This document shows, piece after piece, positions 1 through 4,622 of a stretch of DNA of 10,894 nt. The stretch is from Clostridia bacterium. Lineage in GTDB: Bacteria; Bacillota; Clostridia; Monoglobales; Monoglobaceae. The stretch's first letter is position 1. Each line of letters begins with the position of its first letter. Position numbers and translations under genes: made by a program. The stretch spans positions 1 through 10,894 of the forward strand of contig JAGALN010000192.1 of the NCBI GenBank assembly GCA_017625185.1. The letters are read 5' to 3'. The notes beneath the pieces are model-generated. The model was given only the letters and a program-made list of their open reading frames with translations. It was not told the DNA's origin and did not search any database.

Positions 1-13
1 AAAAGTGTCAAAA

Positions 14-29
14 CCACAATATATTGTGA
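14..29. promoter_or_regulatory. NrdR-box-like palindrome
   Basis: A perfect 14-bp palindrome, CACAATATATTGTG, occupies 15-28. The 16-mer at 14-29 matches the NrdR box consensus acaCwAtATaTwGtgt, quoted from memory, at 14 of 16 positions. NrdR is the ATP/dATP-sensing repressor of ribonucleotide reductase genes and usually binds two boxes an integral number of helical turns apart. The AGTGT at 4-8 could be the right end of a second box cut by the window edge, about 21 bp centre to centre. The site lies just upstream of the -35 at 36-41, so it could act on the rightward promoter or on a divergent gene off the left edge. Confidence 0.45.
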
Positions 30-35
30 TGCGAT

Positions 36-64
36 TTGATAAACTATTGCTTATTTAGTATAAT
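36..64 (+). promoter_or_regulatory. Sigma-A-type promoter upstream of ylmC-like gene
   Basis: The -35 element TTGATA (36-41) and the -10 element TATAAT (59-64) are separated by 17 bp. Transcription would start near 71, leaving a 5' untranslated region of about 115 nt before the ylmC-like gene. That leader contains an imperfect inverted repeat, TTACAA-tt-TTGTAA, at 107-120. I see no RNA family in it. Confidence 0.6.
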
Positions 65-185
65 CTTAGAACGCAAGAATGTCAATCAAAAAAGAGAAAA
101 ATAACATTACAATTTTGTAACAGAAAAAGATAGAGGAAAGTCCCGGCGGGTATCGTCATAGATATAAAACAAACAGAAAGGATGG

Positions 186-446
186 ATGCGAGTGACTTAT
201 ACATTCAATGAATTAAAAGCGAAAGAGGTAATCCATATTGGTGATGGAGAACGACTGGGTTTTATTTCGGATATGGAGGTTGATGCGGTAAGTGGACGGA
301 TTTTATCCATCCGGGTTCCGGGGGGATATCGGGCGTTTGGGATTTTCGGGAGAGAGCCGGAGAGGGTCATTCCCTGGGAGAATATTAAGAAAATAGGGGA
401 TGACTTGATTATGGTGGAGCATCTTCGACGGGCGATAGAAAAATAA
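186..446 (+). CDS. ylmC: YlmC/YmxH-family PRC-barrel sporulation protein
   Basis: This is a small 86-residue protein of the PRC-barrel type. The conserved pattern is clear: a KEVIHIGDGERLGFISDME stretch near residues 14-32, then a VPGG turn, a GREPERVIPWENI segment and a final IGDDLIMVE strand. The whole protein is essentially one PRC-barrel, the usual length for the YlmC/YmxH family. That family is widespread in spore-forming Firmicutes, and its biochemical role is not settled. The start is ambiguous: AAAGGATGG at 177-185 is only about 3 nt from ATG 186 but about 9 nt from the in-frame GTG at 192, so GTG 192 may be the true start. No signal peptide or membrane segment is visible. In other Clostridia such genes often lie near sporulation sigma factor genes and nrdR; those would be off the left edge here. 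Confidence 0.85.
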   Translation: MRVTYTFNELKAKEVIHIGDGERLGFISDMEVDAVSGRILSIRVPGGYRAFGIFGREPERVIPWENIKKIGDDLIMVEHLRRAIEK

Positions 447-472
447 AAAAGGCTTCCCCGATTGGGGAAGCC
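445..472 (-). terminator. Intrinsic terminator of the rsmD-coaD-orf unit
   Basis: A perfect 9-bp stem, GGCTTCCCC (451-459) with GGGGAAGCC (464-472), closes a 4-nt loop. On the minus strand it is followed by a run of T from the A-tract at 445-450, so it terminates the leftward unit. On the plus strand it directly follows the ylmC-like stop but has no T-run, so it would be weak there. Confidence 0.85.
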
Positions 473-483
473 CTAACTATCCA

Positions 484-999
484 TTATTCGGCAGCAGCCT
501 CTTGTTCAGGGGCTTCGGTGCTGAATTGCTGGTCGTGGGTATCACGGAGATTGCTGCGGTTGTTGCGAACAATAGCAACACACTGCTCCATCTCTTTCAT
601 AGCACCCAATACAACCTTTTCGACAGTTTCAAGCAGGTTGTCAGAATAATTGTAGGCAGAGTCAGCAATTTCGATTGCTTCGTTGGTGGAACGCTCAATA
701 ATTTGCTTGCCGCGGATTACAGCTTGTTTGGTAATCTCGTTTTCGTCAACCATAGAAACTGCTTTTTTCTGGACAGAGCTTACAAGCTCATCTGCCTCAG
801 CTTGCGCCTCTTGCAGAATCCGCTGACGTTCTTCCTTAATCCATTTTGCCTGCTTCAAGTCCTCGGGGAGCTTCAGTTTCAATTCCTGCAGAACATCCAA
901 AAGCTCGTCCCGCTCCAGAATACAGCGCCCGGAAAAGGGGACAGAAGCACCTTTCTCAATAATATCTTCCAACTCATCCAATAATTCAAATACATCCAT
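484..999 (-). CDS. Coiled-coil protein of the clostridial coaD neighbourhood, function unknown
   Basis: A 171-residue acidic, helix-rich protein with no signal peptide or transmembrane segment. It begins MDVFELLDELEDIIEKG, has a PFSGRCILERDELLDVL motif near residues 21-37, then a charged Ala/Glu/Gln-rich predicted coiled coil at about 50-115. It ends in a Glu/Ala-rich tail. Database names for such proteins, 'ATPase' or 'ATP synthase subunit B-like', reflect coiled-coil similarity to F0 b/DivIVA-type helices. There is no Walker motif, so I would not call it an ATPase. The start is well supported: AGGAGG (complement of 1008-1013) lies 8 nt upstream of ATG. It is the last gene of the leftward rsmD-coaD unit, 35 nt after coaD, and is followed by a strong terminator. 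Its role cannot be deduced from the sequence. Confidence 0.8.
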   Translation of the reverse strand: MDVFELLDELEDIIEKGASVPFSGRCILERDELLDVLQELKLKLPEDLKQAKWIKEERQRILQEAQAEADELVSSVQKKAVSMVDENEITKQAVIRGKQIIERSTNEAIEIADSAYNYSDNLLETVEKVVLGAMKEMEQCVAIVRNNRSNLRDTHDQQFSTEAPEQEAAAE

Positions 1000-1034
1000 G
1001 GATAGTACCTCCTAAAAATAATATTAGAAAGCGG

Positions 1035-1517
1035 TTAGCGTTCTTTGCACCGCTCATTTATAACAGAAATCAAACAATCCGGAACAAGACCGGTTAAGGT
1101 TCCACCGTATTTGGCAACCTCCTTGACAAGACTGGAACTTAAGAACATGTAATCCTTGCTTGCAGGAATGAACAATGTTTCGATTTCGGGAGCTAAGGCG
1201 TTGTTGGTCAGTGCCATCTGGAATTCATACTCGTAATCGGACAAGGCTCGGATTCCCTTGATGATGATGTTGGCATTCACTTTTTTCATAAAGTCAACCA
1301 ACAATCCGGAAAAGGAGTGAACCTCCACATTGTCATAATCTTTTAGAGCTTCTGTTAATAAGTCGACCCGCTCCTCTGCAGAGAAGAGAGGTGTTTTTGC
1401 GTTGTTAACCAAAACCGCAACCACAACCCGATCAAAGAGGCGGGCAGCGCGGGCGATGATATCAAGATGTCCGTTTGTACAGGGGTCAAAGCTCCCCGGA
1501 TAAACAACTGTGTTCAT
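1035..1517 (-). CDS. coaD: Phosphopantetheine adenylyltransferase
   Basis: CoaD transfers AMP from ATP to 4'-phosphopantetheine, giving dephospho-CoA, the penultimate step of coenzyme A synthesis in the cytosol. The 160-residue length is typical. The nucleotidyltransferase signature [10 protein letters not shown] is at residues 8-17, with T14 and H17 forming the (T/H)xGH ATP-binding motif. [19 protein letters not shown] at 87-105 and FLSSSLVKE at 125-133 complete the family pattern, so the enzyme appears intact. AAAGGTGA, overlapping the rsmD stop codon, serves as its Shine-Dalgarno, and only 4 nt separate the rsmD stop from this ATG. This suggests translational coupling to rsmD. The premature stop in rsmD leaves 213 nt untranslated before coaD unless it is read through. 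Confidence 0.97.
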   Translation of the reverse strand: MNTVVYPGSFDPCTNGHLDIIARAARLFDRVVVAVLVNNAKTPLFSAEERVDLLTEALKDYDNVEVHSFSGLLVDFMKKVNANIIIKGIRALSDYEYEFQMALTNNALAPEIETLFIPASKDYMFLSSSLVKEVAKYGGTLTGLVPDCLISVINERCKER

Positions 1518-1521
1518 ACTG

Positions 1522-2058
1522 TCACCTTTGTAAAAGCGTAATTACGGTTTTACCGTATTTTGCAATACGCCTGATGGAAAAGGGAAAATCTTCTAAAGAT
1601 TCACCATTTTCTTCGCTTTCCACAACAATAATGCCGTCTTCGTTCAATAAATTTCTTTGGGCAATCTCTTCCAGAACCGGTTGTAGCAATCCTCTATTAT
1701 AGGGAGGGTCCAGGAAAATTAAATCAAAGGAAGATTAGCATTCCATAAGAAAAGAAAGGGCATCCTTGCAAACTACGGTTGCGCTTTCCTGAAAGTGTGC
1801 GGCACCAATATTTTCCTGAATCAAAGCAATCGCCTGTCTGTTTTGGTCCACAAAGATTGCATGGGTACAATGGCGGCTGATTGCTTCAATCCCCAATGCT
1901 CCGCTGCCGGCAAAGAGATCCAGAACAGAGTCGCAAGGAATTCGGAACTGGAGAAGATTGAACACAGATTCCTTCACCCGGTCGGTGGTAGGACGTGTGT
2001 TCATACCTTCAGGAGATTTCAGCTTCAAACCCTTTCGAATCCCGGAAATAATCCGCAA
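1522..2058 (-). pseudogene. rsmD: 16S rRNA (guanine966-N2)-methyltransferase with one in-frame stop
   Basis: RsmD methylates the exocyclic amine of G966 of 16S rRNA during 30S assembly. The N-terminal part carries RIISGIRKG, RPTTDRVKE and the SAM-binding DLFAGSGALGIEA motif, and ends at TAA (complement of 1735-1737). Reading on in the same frame gives 70 more codons, including FDLIFLDPPYN, the catalytic motif IV, then a normal C-terminus ending at TGA (complement of 1522-1524). With the TAA treated as a sense codon the protein is 178 residues, the usual family length. There is no frameshift; a single base change of CAA, AAA or GAA to TAA would explain it. The truncated product lacks DPPY and should be inactive. 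I chose TTG at 2058 as start because it gives the usual MRIISG N-terminus and has AGGGGGA 6 nt upstream; TTG at 2076 is an alternative. Sequencing error, a true pseudogene and readthrough all remain possible. Confidence 0.85.
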
Positions 2059-2096
2059 AGCCAATCCCCCTATCAAATGAACATTTACCTATAATA

Positions 2097-2125
2097 TTTA
2101 TATCTTACTTCAAAGCATTTGTCAA
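2097..2125 (-). promoter_or_regulatory. Sigma-A-type promoter of rsmD-coaD unit
   Basis: On the minus strand a consensus -35 TTGACA (complement of 2120-2125) is followed after 17 bp by TATAAA (complement of 2097-2102). Transcription would begin near 2090, about 30 nt upstream of the rsmD start. The promoter sits immediately downstream of the 6S-like RNA on the same strand. Confidence 0.75.
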
Positions 2126-2158
2126 GATTTTTTTTGGCTAAAAATAGTTCTTTGAGGG

Positions 2159-2367
2159 AAAAAAAGAAACCCCGCCGTGCCGTAACAATCGAGGCAGTGT
2201 AAAAACCTGGTAACCAGGTGGGAAAACGCCCAAAAACTTTACAAGTCCACTGGATGCATAAAGCATGAGGCATGTGCGCCGCTTTTGGAGACAAAACCCC
2301 TTAATAAGTGTGTTGGTTTTACATTGTAACCTCTATTACGAACAAGGCAGGGAACTTTCATTTCCTT
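2159..2367 (-). ncRNA. ssrS: Probable 6S RNA
   Basis: This stretch has no credible gene but has its own promoter and a long-range RNA structure. On the minus strand the 5' side reads TTCCCTGCCTTGTTCGTAA (2336-2354), resembling the 5' end of 6S RNAs, where CCCUGC is followed by GUUCG. CCCTGCC (complement of 2346-2352) pairs with GGCGGGG (complement of 2170-2176), and CGTAA (2336-2340) pairs with TTACG (2181-2185), forming a closing stem. Further in, GTAAAACC (2315-2322) pairs with GGTTTTTAC (2199-2207), leaving unpaired sequence as a central bubble, and a hairpin-rich apical part follows. The RNA ends in a T-rich run at 2159-2169. About 200 nt is the usual 6S length. 6S RNA mimics an open promoter and sequesters housekeeping RNA polymerase holoenzyme in stationary phase. 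The call rests on manual folding and remembered consensus. Confidence 0.65.
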
Positions 2368-2373
2368 GAAACT

Positions 2374-2401
2374 ATTATATCATATTATTTCGAAATTACA
2401 A
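2374..2401 (-). promoter_or_regulatory. Extended -10 promoter of the 6S-like RNA
   Basis: On the minus strand TATAAT (complement of 2374-2379) is preceded by TGA, giving an extended -10. TTGTAA (complement of 2396-2401) lies 16 bp upstream as a -35. The predicted start near 2367 is about 14 nt before the CCCTGCC closing-stem arm. Confidence 0.65.
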
Positions 2402-2445
2402 GAGGGTAGGGGAATTTTTTTCTTTTGTTTTCACAAAAACAAGCT

Positions 2446-2500
2446 GGAAATATTTCCGGTTTGTTACAAAGTTTTCTGGATTTTTACAATGCTTTTACAA
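2446..2500. repeat. Palindrome and spaced TTACAA repeats upstream of mecA
   Basis: The AT-rich region between the divergent 6S-like and mecA promoters holds no gene. It contains a perfect palindrome, GGAAATATTTCC, at 2446-2457. Three TTACAA hexamers begin at 2464, 2484 and 2495, so their spacings of 20 and 11 bp approximate whole helical turns. These could be protein-binding sites or an AT-rich upstream element. In DNA this AT-rich, chance is a fair alternative. Confidence 0.25.
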
Positions 2501-2524
2501 AATATTATTTTCTTGAAATTTGCA

Positions 2525-2552
2525 TTGCATTCCAAAATCATTAACATATAAT
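2525..2552 (+). promoter_or_regulatory. Sigma-A-type promoter of mecA
   Basis: TTGCAT (2525-2530) and TATAAT (2547-2552) are separated by 16 bp. The predicted start near 2559 is about 40 nt before the mecA start codon. Confidence 0.55.
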
Positions 2553-2600
2553 ATAGTTAAAAGAAATGCAACCGGGCGGAACAGACAGGAGGCGGCGCAG

Positions 2601-3242
2601 TTGAAAATCGAGAGAGTCACCGAAAACAGAATTAAGGTTATGATTGATGGGCAGGAGGCGGAGAAATTCAATCTGTCCTTTCAAAATATCAGTCAGTATA
2701 CGCCGGAGGCACAACGGTTGCTTCGTATTGTGATTAAAATGGCGAAGGAAAACATTGATTTTTCTGTTGACGGTGCAAAGCTCTTTGTAGAAGCGGTCCG
2801 GGATGAGGATTGGGACGGCTTCGGGATGATGATTACCAGAGTTTCCAGTGACGAAGACCTCAAGGAGGCAATCTCCAATTGCAGCTATCGAGGAACCTTG
2901 AAACGAACCAGGCTGAAACTGGGGAAAGATATAGAGGAAGAAAAACAGATTTTCTGTTTTTCGGATTTTGAGAATGCTTGTATGGCGGCTGAGGAACTGA
3001 TGACGCATTTTTCCGGCTTTAGTTCTCTGTATAAATATCAAAGTAGATTTTATCTTTGTTTAATACCGGACGGAAAGGAAACCGTCAAGCGGACGGAAAC
3101 GATTCTTCTTGAGTTTGGCGAAAAAGTAGAGAACTCAAGATATATGCAAGGCCGTCTCAATGAATATGGGGAGTTGATGATTCCCCAAAGAGCCATTGAG
3201 GTAATGAAGGAGTATTTTCCGGTTTATGAATTGAATCATTAG
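2601..3242 (+). CDS. mecA: Adaptor protein MecA
   Basis: MecA is the adaptor that delivers substrates to the ClpC unfoldase and promotes its assembly for ClpCP proteolysis in Firmicutes; in Bacillus subtilis it controls ComK turnover. The 213-residue protein has the two-part family layout. An N-terminal substrate-binding region starts MKIERVTENRIKV and includes NIDFSVDGAKLFVEAV near 51-66. A charged linker follows at about 100-116. The C-terminal ClpC-binding region has IFCFSDFENA, SSLYKYQSRFYL and a LNEYGELMIPQRAIEVMKEYF end that matches the B. subtilis protein closely in pattern. TTG at 2601 is preferred because AGGAGG (2587-2592) sits 8 nt upstream and the N-terminus then matches the family; a longer in-frame ATG at 2520 lies upstream of the promoter. 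No terminator is visible between mecA and the aroF promoter, so some transcripts may read into the aro leader. Confidence 0.93.
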   Translation: MKIERVTENRIKVMIDGQEAEKFNLSFQNISQYTPEAQRLLRIVIKMAKENIDFSVDGAKLFVEAVRDEDWDGFGMMITRVSSDEDLKEAISNCSYRGTLKRTRLKLGKDIEEEKQIFCFSDFENACMAAEELMTHFSGFSSLYKYQSRFYLCLIPDGKETVKRTETILLEFGEKVENSRYMQGRLNEYGELMIPQRAIEVMKEYFPVYELNH

Positions 3243-3282
3243 GATGCGAAAGCAAAAGAAAAGAAAAAATTCAAAAAAAATC

Positions 3283-3310
3283 TTGCAATTTGCAAAGAAT
3301 GTGATATAAT
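3283..3310 (+). promoter_or_regulatory. Extended -10 promoter of the aromatic operon
   Basis: TTGCAA (3283-3288) and TATAAT (3305-3310) are 16 bp apart, and TGA immediately before TATAAT makes it an extended -10. The start is predicted near 3317, giving a leader of about 285 nt before aroF. The -35 region holds two TTGCAA-type repeats (3283-3295), a possible operator, though this may be coincidental. Confidence 0.75.
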
Positions 3311-3367
3311 ATTTTATAAGTTTTTGAATATGGGCAGGCAAGGCTTGCCAAGAAGAGGTATCGTAGG

Positions 3368-3505
3368 ATGACAGGTCGGATGAAGCAGTACTTGAGAAAA
3401 GCTGAATATGATTTCTTTTACTTTTGCTTTAGCTTTTTTGGCTACGGCTATTTTTGCTTTACCCAATTTTCAAAATCCTTTGAACCTACTCTTGCCGTGA
3501 GGTAA
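3368..3505 (+). CDS. Phe/Tyr-rich attenuator leader peptide of the aro operon
   Basis: A 45-codon ORF starts at ATG 3368, with the Shine-Dalgarno AGAAGAGG at 3351-3358 (9-nt spacing), and stops at TAA 3503-3505. Its product has 10 Phe, 5 Tyr and no Trp; 13 of the aromatics lie in residues 14-34, which read YDFFYFCFSFFGYGYFCF and then TQF. It is not a recognisable domain. The composition and its position just upstream of a terminator and the DAHP synthase gene indicate a regulatory leader peptide. Ribosomes would stall in the Phe/Tyr block when charged tRNA-Phe or tRNA-Tyr is scarce, changing the folding of the downstream RNA. The aromatic codons from F16 to F31 span 3413-3460, ending 15 nt before the antiterminator arm at 3476. 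A second in-frame ATG at 3380 has a poorer ribosome binding site. Confidence 0.88.
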   Translation: MTGRMKQYLRKAEYDFFYFCFSFFGYGYFCFTQFSKSFEPTLAVR

Positions 3506-3553
3506 GAAAAACCTTTTATCATTTGTAACCAATGAAAGGGCAGGTTCGAAGGA
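3476..3553 (+). promoter_or_regulatory. Antiterminator pairing in the aroF leader
   Basis: TCCTTTGAACCT (3476-3487), within codons 37-40 of the leader peptide, is complementary to AGGTTCGAAGGA (3542-3553), with one G-U pair. After one A/C mismatch the pairing extends as CTCTT (3489-3493) with AAGGG (3536-3540), for 17 pairs in all. The stem uses nearly the whole ascending arm and the loop of the downstream terminator, so the two structures exclude each other. A ribosome stalled in the Phe/Tyr block would leave 3476-3493 free; one at the leader stop would cover it. Confidence 0.8.
3490..3507 (+). promoter_or_regulatory. Small GNRA-capped hairpin over the leader stop codon
   Basis: TCTTGCC (3490-3496) pairs with GGTAAGA (3501-3507) around a GTGA tetraloop, with one G-U pair. 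It includes the TAA stop of the leader peptide and competes with the distal half of the antiterminator. It could serve as a pause or protector hairpin that favours the terminator when the leader is not translated. This role is inferred from its position. Confidence 0.4.
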
Positions 3554-3566
3554 ACCTGTCCTTTTT
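3535..3566 (+). terminator. Attenuator terminator upstream of aroF
   Basis: A 13-bp stem pairs 3535-3547 with 3552-3564 (one G-U pair) around a GAAG loop, with a run of five T at 3562-3566. It begins 29 nt after the leader peptide stop and ends 35 nt before the aroF ATG. It is intrinsic-type and, as it precedes aroF within its transcript, must be regulated for the operon to be expressed. Confidence 0.88.
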
Positions 3567-3601
3567 GCGGTAAATATAAAGAAAAATTGGAGGAAAAAAC
3601 A

Positions 3602-4618
3602 ATGGTAGTAATTTTGAAACCGAAAACAACGGAGGAAGACGTTCAAAAAATGATATCCTACGTTAAGGATATGGGGTTGGATGTTATGGTCAACACCGGT
3701 GTTGATTGTACCGTGCTAGGCCTTTTGGGAGATACCAGCAGAATCGACCCGGATACCTTGATGCTGAACTGTCATGTAGACAGAGTAATGCGGATTGCGG
3801 AGCCTTTCAAAAAGGCGAGCAGAAAATTCCATCCCGAAGATAGTGTCTACGAAATTGGGGATAGCAAAATCGGTGTTGAAAAAACCTTTACCATTATAGC
3901 AGGACCTTGCTCGGTAGAAAGCGAGGGACAGATTTTAGAGGTTGCGGAAGATGTGAAGAAGAGCGGTGCAAAGCTTCTCCGGGGCGGTGCGTTTAAACCG
4001 AGAACCTCTCCGTATTCTTTCCAGGGATTGGAACTGGAAGGAATCAGATTGCTGAAAGAGGCAAAGGAAAAAACCGGTCTTCCCATTGTAACAGAAATCA
4101 TGTCCCCTTACATGGTGGAGTCTTTTGTAGAAAATGTGGATGTGATCCAGGTTGGTGCCAGAAATATGCAGAACTTTGACCTCTTGAAAGAACTGGGCAA
4201 GTGCAAGAAGCCGATTCTGTTGAAGAGAGGTCTTTCCTCTACGATTGAAGAATGGCTGATGTCTGCAGAGTATATTCTTGCCGGCGGCAACCCCAATGTC
4301 ATTCTTTGCGAAAGAGGAATCAGAACCTTTGAAACCTACACAAGAAACACCTTGGATTTGAGTGCAATACCTGCCGTCAAGAGATTGAGCCATCTGCCGG
4401 TTATTGTTGACCCATCTCATTCAGCGGGAATGAGTTGGATGGTAGAACCCCTTTCTCTGGCAGCGATGGCGGTTGGGGCAGACGGTATCATTGTTGAGGT
4501 ACACAATTGTCCCGAAAAGGCCCTTTGTGACGGTGCTCAGTCCTTGAATCCTAAACAGTTCGATTCCCTGATGAAGAAACTGAAGGGTGTAGGAAAAAGT
4601 TTAGGAATCGAGGTATAA
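3602..4618 (+). CDS. aroF: 3-deoxy-7-phosphoheptulonate (DAHP) synthase, type I-beta
   Basis: The enzyme condenses phosphoenolpyruvate and erythrose 4-phosphate to DAHP, the first committed step of the shikimate pathway. The 338-residue protein has an N-terminal ferredoxin-like domain (about 1-68) and a catalytic barrel. AGPCSVE is at 100-106, GGAFKPRTSPYSFQG at 128-142, LLKRGLSS at 206-213 and DPSHS at 270-274. Cys103, His273, Glu299 and Asp310 match the expected metal ligands. In relatives such as the Thermotoga enzyme the N-terminal domain mediates feedback inhibition by Tyr or Phe, so the same is likely here. ATG 3602 is chosen because GGAGG (3589-3593) lies 8 nt upstream; a TTG at 3587 would overlap that site. 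It is the first structural gene after the attenuator. Confidence 0.96.
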   Translation: MVVILKPKTTEEDVQKMISYVKDMGLDVMVNTGVDCTVLGLLGDTSRIDPDTLMLNCHVDRVMRIAEPFKKASRKFHPEDSVYEIGDSKIGVEKTFTIIAGPCSVESEGQILEVAEDVKKSGAKLLRGGAFKPRTSPYSFQGLELEGIRLLKEAKEKTGLPIVTEIMSPYMVESFVENVDVIQVGARNMQNFDLLKELGKCKKPILLKRGLSSTIEEWLMSAEYILAGGNPNVILCERGIRTFETYTRNTLDLSAIPAVKRLSHLPVIVDPSHSAGMSWMVEPLSLAAMAVGADGIIVEVHNCPEKALCDGAQSLNPKQFDSLMKKLKGVGKSLGIEV

Positions 4619-4622
4619 AGGG

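Noticed and set aside
133..143. GAGGAAAGTCC, identical to a conserved RNase P RNA element
   Set aside because: RNase P RNA needs about 350 nt of further conserved structure, but a coding gene starts some 45 nt later and no other RNase P motifs are visible.
157..164. Possible SigG/SigE-type -10 element (CATAGATA) before the ylmC-like gene
   Set aside because: There is no matching -35 at the right distance, whereas the sigma-A promoter at 36-64 is near consensus.
502..984. 160-codon plus-strand ORF opposite the coiled-coil gene
   Set aside because: It lies antisense within a well-supported gene with a good ribosome binding site, has an implausible composition and has no ribosome binding site of its own. 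Similar antisense ORFs opposite mecA, aroF, aroA and aroC were rejected for the same reasons.
1735..1737. Genetic code change or programmed recoding at the rsmD TAA
   Set aside because: Several other genes here (the ylmC-like gene, aroF, aroB, aroC, pheA, aroK) end at TAA, so UAA is a normal stop, and I see no convincing recoding signal near it.
2085..2294. 69-codon minus-strand ORF upstream of rsmD
   Set aside because: It runs through the structured 6S-like RNA and over the rsmD promoter, and matches no protein family I recognise.
3463..3477. CodY-box-like sequence CAATTTTCAAAATCC
   Set aside because: It matches only part of the CodY palindrome and lies within the leader peptide codons, whose sequence is explained by coding and pairing.
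3317..3600. T-box riboswitch in the aroF leader
   Set aside because: There is no T-box sequence (GGTGGNACC-type) and no stem I or specifier-loop arrangement; the leader ORF and antiterminator explain the region better.
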